The position numbers and the translations under genes are program-made. From DAINRZ01 sp964634885 (lineage in GTDB: Bacteria; Bacteroidota; Ignavibacteria; Kapaibacteriales; UBA2268): a DNA stretch of 64,000 nucleotides. Where the stretch lies: the NCBI GenBank assembly GCA_964634885.1, contig CAZWLN010000008.1:62001-126000 (forward strand), in the 5' to 3' direction. The notes under the pieces were generated by a model, which was not told the origin of the DNA, searched no databases, and saw only the letters and a program-made list of their open reading frames with translations. Below are positions 1 through 8,167 of this stretch, piece by piece (the stretch's first letter is position 1; each line of letters opens with the position of its first letter).

Positions 1-488
1 ACTGGGTTGAATACAGCATCTATCCTCTGTTCAGCCCCATGTCCCTCATCTCGGAGGGTACTGCCAATTACGGCATTGAAGTGATTATGCCCCACGACGA
101 AAGGATCCGTTTTGAAAAAGAGGTCCTGTTCCCGGCAGCAGGGCTGGACACCGCCATGGTTGACCGGTTCTATGAGATCAACGCACTAAGGAATAAATTG
201 AACTATGCGACAAACGACGCTGCCCGCAGGTACCTCGAAGGAAAGATGACTAAGGATGAAGCTGCTGCCTGGCTTGTGAAGTACCAGTTAAGAAAAGAGG
301 AAGACGCAAAGAGGTATATGGATTTCATCGACACTTACAGGGCTTATGTCATTAATTACAATTACGGGCTGGACTTAGTGAAAGACTACGTAGAAGCGCA
401 CGGCGGCAAGAACAATAAGCATTACCAGAAAAGCCTGTTCAAGAAGCTGATTGGCACCTCCGTTATTCCCCAGGACCTGAAAGAGTGA
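1..488 (+). CDS. C-terminal part of an unrecognised protein, possibly metallopeptidase-related
   Basis: This open frame is already running at the left edge (first whole codon at base 3) and stops with TGA at 486-488, so only about 161 C-terminal residues are visible. An internal ATG at 39 is unlikely to be the true start because the frame is open and protein-like upstream of it (WVEYSIYPLFSP). The visible part is mostly helical and charged, with a SEGTANYGIE segment and no membrane helix. That segment loosely recalls the C-terminal half of DUF885-like or related predicted zinc peptidases, but the catalytic region would lie outside the window, so the function is not established. A heptanucleotide repeat array begins within about 15 bases of the stop. 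Confidence 0.6.
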   Translation, partial: WVEYSIYPLFSPMSLISEGTANYGIEVIMPHDERIRFEKEVLFPAAGLDTAMVDRFYEINALRNKLNYATNDAARRYLEGKMTKDEAAAWLVKYQLRKEEDAKRYMDFIDTYRAYVINYNYGLDLVKDYVEAHGGKNNKHYQKSLFKKLIGTSVIPQDLKE

Positions 489-502
489 GGAGTTAGAAGT
501 GG

Positions 503-726
503 TTGCTGGTGGTTAGTGGCCGGTTGCTGGTGGTTAGTGGCCGGTGGCTGGTGGCCGGTGGCTGGTGGCCGGTGGCTGGTGGCCGGTGGCTGGTGGCTGG
601 TGGCCGGTGGCTGGTGGTTAGTGGCTGGTGGTTAGTGGCCGGTGGCTGGTGGTTAGTGGCCGGTGGCCGGTGGTTAGTGGCCGGTGGCTGGTGGCCGGTG
701 GCTGGTGGCCGGTGGCTGGTGGCCGG
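503..726 (+). repeat. Heptanucleotide tandem array (NNN)GTGG
   Basis: About 32 consecutive 7-bp units follow the stop of the upstream gene. Each unit is GTGG joined to a triplet that is almost always CTG, CCG or TTA, giving CTGGTGG, CCGGTGG and TTAGTGG. A GTTG variant occurs near the start. The period is not a multiple of three, so long apparent reading frames across it on both strands are artefacts. A reverse-orientation array of the same unit lies at 4838-5151, also at the 3' end of a gene. Confidence 0.93.
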
Positions 727-753
727 TAAAAGAGTGAGGAGTGGGTAAGAGTA

Positions 754-832
754 GATGGACTCCACCTCCAAGATAAGAAAGAGGGATTAGAAGACGGAGT
801 CCACCTCCAAACAAAGAAAGGTGGAGTCCATC
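754..832. repeat. Inverted repeat GATGGACTCCACCT, dispersed hairpin element
   Basis: GATGGACTCCACCT at 754-767 is the perfect reverse complement of AGGTGGAGTCCATC at 819-832. A third, partial copy of the arm (GGAGTCCACCTCC) lies between them near 796-809. A related compact hairpin occurs at 50885-50915, so this is a dispersed family, not a local coincidence. The function is unknown. Confidence 0.75.
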
Positions 833-857
833 TTGTCATTCGTGAACAGGCCCTTCT

Positions 858-1026
858 TTCTCCTTCCCCTTGGGGAAGGTTGGGATGGGGTTTCTCAGTT
901 CATCAAGTTCATCAAGTTCGTCAAGTTTATAAAGTTCATAAAGAAAGAAGAAAAAGCCTGCGCTTATTTCTCCTTCCCCCTGGGGAATAATTCCCCTTGG
1001 GGAAGGTTGGGATGGGGTTTCTCAGT
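858..1026. repeat. Two copies of a pyrimidine-rich intergenic element plus 9-bp repeats
   Basis: The segment TTCTCCTTCCCCTTGGGG, continuing with GAAGGTTGGGATGGGG and TTTCTCAG, occurs near 858-898 and again at about 969-1026, the second copy with an extra CCTGGGGAATAATT insert. Each copy contains a CCCC-TTGGGG hairpin. Between them, at 897-943, lie five 9-bp units of the type TTCATCAAG or TTCGTCAAG. The stretch from 489 to 1043 holds no credible gene. Confidence 0.7.
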
Positions 1027-1043
1027 TTGTAAACTTGATAAAC

Positions 1044-4000
1044 TTATTTTATTATGACCTTTTCAGCGATGCGCCTGTTGTTGACCAGCCCGGTAACAAA
1101 ATAGACACCCGAAGGGCAAGAGTATGTGTCAAATGAAAACACATTCCTTCCTGCCGGACGGTATTCGTCGGCAATCTCCAGCACCTTCCTGCCGAACATG
1201 TCAACCAGTTCAAGTTCTACGTTGCCTCCTTCGCCAAGCAGCAGTTCAAGTGTACAATGGTCGGATGCAGGGTTGGGAGTAATTGTTGCCGTAACCGGAG
1301 ATTCGGCCTGCTCCGGTTCAACGCCGGTAACTAAGCTGTTCATTTTCAGGATGTATATGCCATTGTAATAGTCGCTGATGTAAACCATACTGTCCTGGAC
1401 GTGAACATCGGTAACAGAATAGGGAGTAAGAAATTTCCCTACTTCACGCGGATTGACGATGTCGGTAATGTCAACGACATGCAGCCCGTCTTTACCGGCA
1501 GAAATAAACATCAGGTTGTTTTGGAACTCTATGTTGTTAATAGAATAATATGATTGTTTAAACTCGGTTTGCTTTCTTTTCTTGCCTGCCAGGTCAGCAT
1601 ACCAGATAGAATCGTAATCACCACTAAAAAAAAGTATATCCTTATATACAAATAATTGATATGGTCTGTAATTTCTGTTGGTTTTGATTGTGAATTCAAC
1701 AAAGGGTTGATCAGGATTGGAAATGTTAACACAAAGAATGGAGTCTGAGTAGCCTGACATAATCAGGCGCTCATTCCACGCTTGCATATATTTAACGTTG
1801 AAAGGAGGCTTGTATGTCACCAGTTTACGTGGCTGCTCCGGTTTTTCGAAACTGAAAACGTTTAGTTTTTGACTTCCTGATACAATAGATATCAGATCGC
1901 CGGTAATAAAAAAATTATAGATTTCTTCACCAATTTCAAGAGAATCATAGTATTCCAGGTTGTTTTCATCCTTTAATCTGAATATATCTATTTTATTTGC
2001 CCTCTTGTAATCAATTTTTCCATAGCAGAATAAATAGTCCTTATATAGAATGCTTCCGCTATTAATAGTTCTGAAATAGCCTGATTCTTTTATCACGTCA
2101 GGATTGCTTACGTCCAAAACCTTTATTCCGTACGGGTAATAGGATTGATCTTCTTCAGATAAGTATAAATGAGCATCTCTATAGAAGAATCTTTGATATA
2201 AACCATACACACTGCTGCTTCTGTTGGTGTATTGAGGGCAAGTACTGACCCTGTCAATGTCATAGAAGCTAATCTCACCGTTATAATAAAAAATTTTCAA
2301 AAGATTGCCCATGCTATGAATATCAATTATAGGATTATTACTCTGGAAAAAACCAATGAGCTTAATATCGTTTTTATCCTGGCTTTCATAGATTTCACAA
2401 TAATCTTCTGTAAATACAATTACCCGGTTTTCTGTTAATATTAATTTTACTTCATTATCAATCCATGGAATATTACCAATTATTTTAATATTCGAAAAAT
2501 CAGTTATATCCAGAATATTCGGATGATAAAATGGGCTAGGAATAATTAAATAGTTTTCATCGACATACAAAATATTTTCTTGTTGTTGGAAGATATCATC
2601 GACTAAATAGTAATCCGGCAGGATTGCAGGTTTGGAAGGGTCAGAAAGATCAATGCATTTAATCTTATATCCCCCAAAACCATCATTAACATCTTCTGAG
2701 TAATATATTCTGTTTTTTGTTATAAGATATTCATTATTATAATGCAAATCATCTATTTTAATTCGGGATAGCAATCTGAAATTTCCGTTACTGTCGATTA
2801 CTTTAAAATATAATGTATCATAAAAATCCAGGTGTTCCGCATTTCCACTGGCACGATTTTCACAAAAGACAAATACAGAATCTTTAATAATACCTAATAA
2901 GTATGATTCACGAAAGGATATTGACCTGGCCGGCTGAGGTTCTGAGAGTTGGCTTATGTCAAGGAAATATACCTGGTTTGTGTCATTATTTGCAATATAG
3001 GAATATGGGTATTTGGTTCCAATCAGATAGTTTTTGTAAAAGAATTTATAATATTCTTTTTTGTAAATATTAGAAATGAGGTTAGGATGGATAAAATCTT
3101 TTTTATCATATAATTTGATTGTATCCTCACAGTATATCAGATCATATACACTGCCGCTAATTACACTATTTATATTGTTTTTTGTTATCCTGTACTTATA
3201 ATCACTTTTCGGGTAAAGAAATTTTCTTAGGTCAATTATCATTAATGCACCGTATGTTGAAGATGTTATTAAGTACCTGTCCGACATAGTAATATATACC
3301 GGTTCGAAAACTGGATATGAAGAGCCACCCTCATATATTTTCTCAATTTGCTGCCAGTCTTTGATATTGTACCCATAAATACCTCCATGAGATAATCCAA
3401 AGAGTAAACTGTCATTCAATACCACAGGTTGAGAAATATCCAATTTTTTATATTCAGTATTTTTATTCACGATATAATTTTTGATGCATAGATATTCTTG
3501 ATTTTTATATAATATCAGACTATCGTGAATGGTGAAAAAAAAGTAATCTGATTTTTTGCTGTAGTCGTTGCCAGTATTCATGAAAAGTTCCTTTACGAAA
3601 ACGGATTTCTCAGCTTTAAGGCTGTATATATCAACTTTCAAACAGCGCAATGTATCGTCATAGTATCCCACAAACAACTGATTTTTATATGTACTGATAT
3701 ATTCAATCAACGTATCTTTCTCAATTGGGCGGAAACTTTTCAGGTTTCTGGGGTCGCCGATGTCCACAGCTTTCAACCTGTCTCCGGAGAGGTAGTAAAG
3801 GTAATTGCCGTTTATTACAGGATTGCCGATCTTGTGAAATGTGGTGTCGGTAGCTATGACTGAGGGATTGTAAGAAGAAGATATATCCAGGAATCCGATT
3901 CCTTCACCGGTAATAATTGCAGTGTTGCCGTCGATTATTATTTTATTGATTAAAACATCGGTCCTGATCTTCGAGATCAGGACAGGTTTATCAGGATTGG

Positions 4001-4202
4001 TAGCCAGATAGATCGAGAAGAAATTGCTGTTGCCTTTATAAATATAATAGCCGTTTGTAGCTAATGCCGTAAAACGGTATTCCTGCCACCTGCCGACAGA
4101 GGTCAAACCGAGGCTGTCCTGGCTGTAACCGTCAATTGTGTTAAAGAATGAAGCCAGTAAAATTAAAACTAAGTACAGATTTTTTTTCATATTTTTTTTC
4201 AT
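1044..4202 (-). CDS. Secreted beta-propeller (LVIVD-like) protein with T9SS sorting domain
   Basis: This is a 1052-residue exported protein. An N-terminal Lys-rich stretch and hydrophobic core (about residues 7-28, ending GYSQ) form a signal peptide. The body is made of repeating beta segments of the LVIVD type, such as LKAVDIGDPRNLK, VLDVSNPDVIKESGYF and LHVVDITDIVNPREVGKF, suggesting one or more propellers. The last roughly 80 residues carry the T9SS type A signature: a PNPASD entry, a VELELVDMFGRKV strand and SGVYFV near the end. It is therefore probably secreted through T9SS and anchored or released at the surface. The start at 4202 could be replaced by an in-frame ATG at 4190. The middle of the gene is visibly more AT-rich than its ends. 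A GTGTC promoter-like motif lies 24 bp upstream of the start. No enzymatic motif is visible. Confidence 0.85.
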   Translation of the reverse strand: MKKNMKKNLYLVLILLASFFNTIDGYSQDSLGLTSVGRWQEYRFTALATNGYYIYKGNSNFFSIYLATNPDKPVLISKIRTDVLINKIIIDGNTAIITGEGIGFLDISSSYNPSVIATDTTFHKIGNPVINGNYLYYLSGDRLKAVDIGDPRNLKSFRPIEKDTLIEYISTYKNQLFVGYYDDTLRCLKVDIYSLKAEKSVFVKELFMNTGNDYSKKSDYFFFTIHDSLILYKNQEYLCIKNYIVNKNTEYKKLDISQPVVLNDSLLFGLSHGGIYGYNIKDWQQIEKIYEGGSSYPVFEPVYITMSDRYLITSSTYGALMIIDLRKFLYPKSDYKYRITKNNINSVISGSVYDLIYCEDTIKLYDKKDFIHPNLISNIYKKEYYKFFYKNYLIGTKYPYSYIANNDTNQVYFLDISQLSEPQPARSISFRESYLLGIIKDSVFVFCENRASGNAEHLDFYDTLYFKVIDSNGNFRLLSRIKIDDLHYNNEYLITKNRIYYSEDVNDGFGGYKIKCIDLSDPSKPAILPDYYLVDDIFQQQENILYVDENYLIIPSPFYHPNILDITDFSNIKIIGNIPWIDNEVKLILTENRVIVFTEDYCEIYESQDKNDIKLIGFFQSNNPIIDIHSMGNLLKIFYYNGEISFYDIDRVSTCPQYTNRSSSVYGLYQRFFYRDAHLYLSEEDQSYYPYGIKVLDVSNPDVIKESGYFRTINSGSILYKDYLFCYGKIDYKRANKIDIFRLKDENNLEYYDSLEIGEEIYNFFITGDLISIVSGSQKLNVFSFEKPEQPRKLVTYKPPFNVKYMQAWNERLIMSGYSDSILCVNISNPDQPFVEFTIKTNRNYRPYQLFVYKDILFFSGDYDSIWYADLAGKKRKQTEFKQSYYSINNIEFQNNLMFISAGKDGLHVVDITDIVNPREVGKFLTPYSVTDVHVQDSMVYISDYYNGIYILKMNSLVTGVEPEQAESPVTATITPNPASDHCTLELLLGEGGNVELELVDMFGRKVLEIADEYRPAGRNVFSFDTYSCPSGVYFVTGLVNNRRIAEKVIIK

Positions 4203-4221
4203 TTGTTCATATTCTTTCCTT

Positions 4222-4252
4222 TATTGACACATGAATCTGAAAAAGGTCACAG
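4222..4252 (-). promoter_or_regulatory. Candidate promoter GACC-N14-GTGTC upstream of the propeller gene
   Basis: On the minus strand TTCATGTGTC (GTGTC at 4226-4230) lies 24 bp before the ATG at 4202. It is preceded at 14 bp by GACC. This resembles the AACT-N14-GTGTC motif found before peptidase 2, peptidase 4 and the OmpA-family gene. The -35-like half is imperfect, so this is a candidate only. Confidence 0.35.
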
Positions 4253-4334
4253 GTTTCATCAAAAAAAATATTATAAAAGCCTATTCATGCCTTCAATCTG
4301 TAAGAGCCCCACCTAAATCATCGCTATTGGGGTG

Positions 4335-4413
4335 GTCAAGTTCATCAAGTTTATTAAAGTTTGTCAAGTTTGTCAAGTTCTTCAAGTTTGTCAAGTATAT
4401 AAAGTTCGTCAAG
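4335..4413 (+). repeat. Nonanucleotide tandem repeat TTYRTCAAG
   Basis: About eight degenerate 9-bp units, TTCATCAAG, TTTGTCAAG, TTCTTCAAG, TATATAAAG and similar, run head to tail. One unit is a base longer. The same repeat occurs at 897-943 on the other side of the propeller gene and again at 4521-4559. The period of nine could be read as three codons, but no credible gene crosses it. Confidence 0.8.
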
Positions 4414-4520
4414 AATTCTGAATTGAGAGTGCGGAATTAAGAGTGTAGAATTCAGAATGTGGGAACTATGAAGTTTTCCCCGCCTTAGATAAGGCGGGGG
4501 CAGGGGGCGGTTGGATTTTC

Positions 4521-4559
4521 AGTTTGTAAAGTTCGTCAAGTTTGTAAAGTTAGTCAAGA
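4521..4559 (+). repeat. Nonanucleotide tandem repeat, third tract
   Basis: Four 9-bp units (TTTGTAAAG, TTCGTCAAG, TTTGTAAAG, TTAGTCAAG) follow a G-rich segment near 4482-4510 that contains a CCCCGCCTTAGATAAGGCGGGG hairpin. They lead straight into the TGCTGAA heptamer array. Confidence 0.75.
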
Positions 4560-4619
4560 ATGCTGAATGCTGAATGCTGAATGCTGAATGCTGAATGCTG
4601 AATGCTGAATGCTGAATGC
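4560..4619 (+). repeat. Heptanucleotide tandem array TGCTGAA, interrupted by assembly gap
   Basis: At least eight perfect copies of TGCTGAA run up to the start of the N block. The array is probably truncated by the assembly, because perfect short repeats are a common cause of such gaps. Confidence 0.9.
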
Positions 4620-4719
4620 NNNNNNNNNNNNNNNNNNNNNNNNNNNNNNNNNNNNNNNNNNNNNNNNNNNNNNNNNNNNNNNNNNNNNNNNNNNNNNNNN
4701 NNNNNNNNNNNNNNNNNNN
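4620..4719. other. Assembly gap (100 N)
   Basis: Exactly 100 undetermined bases, consistent with a scaffolding gap of unknown true length. Any apparent reading frame across it is meaningless. It starts inside the TGCTGAA array and is followed by unique-looking sequence (TGAATTAAGAAATG). Confidence 0.99.
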
Positions 4720-4763
4720 TGAATTAAGAAATGTTCTGATTAATAGAGAACAGGTCAACCACA

Positions 4764-4816
4764 AATTCGTAATTGGCTACGCCGGTCTCGTTGCGCTCGG
4801 CTCGTAATTCGTAATT
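4764..4816 (-). repeat. Dispersed AATTACG module (inverted copy)
   Basis: Read on the minus strand, this 53-bp segment consists of two AATTACG heptamers, a GC-rich core (GAGCCGAGCGCAACGAGACC, then GGCGTAGCC) and a trailing AATTACG unit. It matches 51831-51883 with one mismatch in the core. A shorter copy lies at 51615-51660. The module is therefore a dispersed repeat present in both orientations about 47 kb apart. Confidence 0.88.
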
Positions 4817-4837
4817 AAAATACTCCTAACTCCTCAT

Positions 4838-5151
4838 TAACCACCAGCCACCGGCCACCAGCCACCAGCCACTAACCACCGGCCACCAGCAACTAACCAC
4901 TGGCCACCAGCCACCAGCCACTAACCACTGGCCACCAGCCACTAACCACCAACCACTAACCACCGGCCACTAACCACCGGCCACCAGCCACCAGCCACCG
5001 GCCACCAGCCACCAGCCACCAGCCACTAACCACCGGCCACCAGCCACCAGCCACCAACCACCAGCCACCAGCCACCAGCCACCAGCCACTAACCACCAGC
5101 CACTAATCACCAGCCACTAACGACCAGCCACTAACCACCGGCCACCAGCAA
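4838..5151 (-). repeat. Heptanucleotide tandem array (NNN)GTGG, inverted copy
   Basis: About 44 units of CCAC plus a triplet, mostly CAG, CGG or TAA, with rarer TGG and CAA. These are the complements of the CTG, CCG and TTA triplets in the 503-726 array. Read on the minus strand the array starts exactly at the 3' end of the MFS gene, and the TAG stop of that gene lies at the edge of the repeat (GAGAGTTAGTTGCTGGTGG). Both arrays thus have the same orientation relative to the gene they follow. Confidence 0.93.
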
Positions 5152-6546
5152 CTAACTCTCCTCAGTAACAACGCCGTTCCTTACCTTTCCTCTGGCCAGA
5201 GATGGGAAAATGCCGATGAAACATATTACTCCAAACAGCAGGAACAGGTATTTCATGCTGTCAACGAACAAGGCGGCATTCTCAGGAGCAATTTTCAATT
5301 TGCCGATATTCATCGAAAAAGCTATTGTCACGAATCCCATGCTGAGCACCTGGCCGATGACCCTCATTGTGGCAAGAGTGCCGGAGGCGATGCCGAGGTA
5401 TTTTTTCGTAACCGAACCCATGACTGCGTTGGTATTGGGCGAAGAAAAGAGGGCAAATCCAAGGCCGATGATGACAAGAGCAGTGATTAACAGATAATAA
5501 TTCAGTTCCTGGCCGAGGAAAAACAGGATGAACAGGCCCACGGAAGTAAGCGCCATCCCGATGGAAGAAACGATGCGCGGCTCGATCCTGTCGGACAGCC
5601 TGCCTGCAATAGGTGAAAAGACAGCCATCACGATGGGCTGGCATGTTAACAATATGCCGGCTTCCTGAGGCTTGAACTCCAGTATCTGCTGCAGATAGGC
5701 GCTGAGGAGGAATGTAATTGCAAACGTAGCGCTGTAATTCATCAGCGCTGCAATGTTCGACATCGCAAAGACGGTGTTCTTTTTAAACAGGTTGATGTTG
5801 AAGACCGGGAATTCGGTCCTCATCTCGAAAAGGGCAAAAGCAAACAGGAACAGCAATCCGGCAGCAATCATGGCTATGCCGTCTGTTCCCGGCAGCTTCG
5901 AAAAGCCGTACATCAGCAGGAACAGGCCGACGCTGTAAATGAGGGAGCCCTTCATGTCGAACTTCTCGCCACGTGCTTCCGCCCATTCGCCTTTCAGCTT
6001 GGTGTATGTAATGATTACGGCAACAATGCCAAGGACGCAGTTAACCCAGAACAATCCTCTCCATCCCAGGGCATTGGTCATCATGCCGCCGAGCAGTGGG
6101 CCCATGGATAAACCCAGGTAAACGGAGGCAGTTGTAATGCCGATTGCCCTTCCTCTTTCGTTGGGAGGATAGACAGAGGTTATTATCGCCATGCCTGTGC
6201 CGAAGGTCATCGAACTGGACAGGCCCTGCAATGCCCTGAAGGCAATGAACAGCTCTGTGTTCGGAGCCAGGGCCAGCAGGATGTTCGTCAATGAAAAGAG
6301 TACCATCCCGATGAGGAATATCTTCTTTCTTCCGGCGATATCAGCGAGCTTACCGAAGGGCATCAGGAATATGGCGGAAGCAAGAAGGTACGAACTGGCA
6401 ATCCAGCTTTGTAAGATGGCGTCCATATTGAATTCGTGGACTATCTGAGGCATTGCCATATTAACAGCCGATCCCATGAACGGCCCCAGGAATGATGTTA
6501 CCGAAGCTACTATCAGCGCATATTTTTTTATTGATTCATTGTCCAT
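5152..6546 (-). CDS. MFS multidrug-type transporter, DHA2 (14 TM) family
   Basis: This 464-residue integral membrane protein has fourteen hydrophobic segments, the number typical of the DHA2 (EmrB/QacA) branch of the major facilitator superfamily. MFS motif A is visible after the second helix (GKLADIAGRKK), and motif C-like GPLLGGMM occurs in helix 5. DHA2 members usually export drugs or metabolites by proton antiport; the substrate cannot be read from the sequence. It starts 48 bp downstream of nadB on the same strand and may be cotranscribed with the NAD operon, which does not by itself show a link to NAD. Its stop codon borders a heptanucleotide array. Confidence 0.9.
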   Translation of the reverse strand: MDNESIKKYALIVASVTSFLGPFMGSAVNMAMPQIVHEFNMDAILQSWIASSYLLASAIFLMPFGKLADIAGRKKIFLIGMVLFSLTNILLALAPNTELFIAFRALQGLSSSMTFGTGMAIITSVYPPNERGRAIGITTASVYLGLSMGPLLGGMMTNALGWRGLFWVNCVLGIVAVIITYTKLKGEWAEARGEKFDMKGSLIYSVGLFLLMYGFSKLPGTDGIAMIAAGLLFLFAFALFEMRTEFPVFNINLFKKNTVFAMSNIAALMNYSATFAITFLLSAYLQQILEFKPQEAGILLTCQPIVMAVFSPIAGRLSDRIEPRIVSSIGMALTSVGLFILFFLGQELNYYLLITALVIIGLGFALFSSPNTNAVMGSVTKKYLGIASGTLATMRVIGQVLSMGFVTIAFSMNIGKLKIAPENAALFVDSMKYLFLLFGVICFIGIFPSLARGKVRNGVVTEES

Positions 6547-6594
6547 ATACTTATCATTCCGAAAAAAATGCTAAACATCGACGCCCATGGTTCT

Positions 6595-8166
6595 TTAAAG
6601 GTGTGAACCCGGAATTTCCTTTTCCATCAGGTAATGTGTGCCACGACTGATCGGGTCTTCGTAGGCAGCGTAGGTTACAGCAACGGCAGTCTGTACTGCG
6701 TTGCGCAGTTGCAGCAACGGCTTGGTAACCTTGGCTTTCTGGTAGAAATTCTCGATTTCCGTTTGCAGGTGGCGCAGAATGGTTCTCGCCCTTTCAAGCC
6801 TTCTTCTTGTCCTGATCAGGCCGACGTAGTTCCACATCGTATTCTTTATATTTGTCCAGTCCTGTGTAATCAGGGCCGGGTCTATGTATTCGTCAGCATC
6901 CCTCCAGGGAAATATTTCAGGGAAGTAATCCCTTGGTTTACTGGTGTCGGCGGCGTCAAGGCCGGCATTATAGCCCCAGACTACTGCCTCCAGCAGGGAA
7001 GTCGAAGCGAGGCGGTTGGCTCCGTGAACACCTGTACAGGACACTTCGCCGATGGCGTAGAGCCTGTTGATCGATGTCCTGCCGCGCTGGCTCACGCCCA
7101 CACCTCCGCAGGAATAGTGGGCGGCAGGAACTACCGGGATTGGCTCCTTTGTAATATCGACACCGACTTTTTTGCAATAGTTATATATATTCGGGAAACG
7201 CTCGCGTATCCACGTACTGTTCTTAAAGGAAATGTCAAGGTAAACACAGGGATGGTCGGTGTCGAGCATAGTCTGGTGTATGCCCCTCGATACGATGTCC
7301 CTCGGCGCCAGTGACCCCAGGTGATGGAAATCGGGCATGAACTGCCTGCCGTTCTTGTCCACAAGGACGGCGCCTTCGCCTCTCATCGACTCCGAGAGCA
7401 GGAAACTTTCCCTGTCGTGAAAAAGGGTAGTGGGATGGAACTGGATGTACTGCAGGTTGAAGCATCGGGCGCCTGCACGCCATGCCAGGGCTATGCCGTC
7501 GCCTGTCGTTTCAACAGGGTTGGTTGTATGTTTGTAAATCTGTCCCAGGCCGCCAGTAGCTAAAATTGTCTTGGAGGCGTAAATGGGGTAGATGGATCCT
7601 GAATTATTGTCGAGGACAAAGACCCCGAAACAGGCCGGCTTTTCGTATATGTCGAGCGAGTTAACGGAGTGGTGTGTGAGCGTCAGCAGGTCAACAACGG
7701 TGTGGTCGCACAGGTGCTCGATGTTTGGATGTTTCTCTAATTCTTTGAGCACAGCTTTCTGTATGCTGTACCCTGTGTTGTCTTTTGTGTGCAGTATTCG
7801 CGGCTCGGAATGGCCCCCTTCGGCAGTAAGGTCAAATTCACTGCTTTCTTCGTTACGGTCAAAGATGATGCCGAATCTGTTGATGAGGATGTCCGTAACA
7901 AGCCTGGGACCCTTGGTACACAGCTCATCAACGGCCTTCTCCCAGCAGTGGCCGGCGCCGGCTTCCATTATATCTTTCTTGAGCTTGTCGGGTGAATCCG
8001 TCAGGCCTTTGTATATAATGCCGCCCTGGGCGTAGGGAGTGTTGCCGCTGAACAGCTCTTTCGTCTTGGTTATTATCGTTACGTGCCGTCCTTTGTCGGC
8101 AGCGGTAATTGCGGCGATGGCCCCGGCCAGGCCGGAACCGATTACTAGTATGTCTGTCTTTTGCAT
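6595..8166 (-). CDS. nadB: L-aspartate oxidase
   Basis: NadB oxidises L-aspartate to iminoaspartate with FAD, the first step of de novo NAD synthesis in the cytosol. The 523-residue product has the N-terminal dinucleotide fold (GSGLAGAIAAITAADKG, about residues 8-24), TPYAQGGI, EGGHSEPRILH, GDGIALAWRAGA, APRDIVSRGI, PAAHYSCGG and the C-terminal flavin motif GEVSCTGVHGANRL followed by SLLEAVVWG. These separate it from fumarate reductase/succinate dehydrogenase flavoproteins in combination with its neighbours. It starts one base after the nadC stop, so translation is probably coupled. Length is normal for the family. Confidence 0.97.
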   Translation of the reverse strand: MQKTDILVIGSGLAGAIAAITAADKGRHVTIITKTKELFSGNTPYAQGGIIYKGLTDSPDKLKKDIMEAGAGHCWEKAVDELCTKGPRLVTDILINRFGIIFDRNEESSEFDLTAEGGHSEPRILHTKDNTGYSIQKAVLKELEKHPNIEHLCDHTVVDLLTLTHHSVNSLDIYEKPACFGVFVLDNNSGSIYPIYASKTILATGGLGQIYKHTTNPVETTGDGIALAWRAGARCFNLQYIQFHPTTLFHDRESFLLSESMRGEGAVLVDKNGRQFMPDFHHLGSLAPRDIVSRGIHQTMLDTDHPCVYLDISFKNSTWIRERFPNIYNYCKKVGVDITKEPIPVVPAAHYSCGGVGVSQRGRTSINRLYAIGEVSCTGVHGANRLASTSLLEAVVWGYNAGLDAADTSKPRDYFPEIFPWRDADEYIDPALITQDWTNIKNTMWNYVGLIRTRRRLERARTILRHLQTEIENFYQKAKVTKPLLQLRNAVQTAVAVTYAAYEDPISRGTHYLMEKEIPGSHL

Positions 8167-8167
8167 T

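Noticed and set aside
503..726. CRISPR-like array
   Set aside because: Units are contiguous 7-mers without unique spacers and no cas genes are present in the window.
493..839. Long open frames on both strands across the GTGG array
   Set aside because: The 7-bp period makes all frames open by repetition. The products are low-complexity (repeated PPAT or VAGG) with no start context.
4519..4807. Frames running through the N block
   Set aside because: They consist mainly of undetermined residues and repeats.
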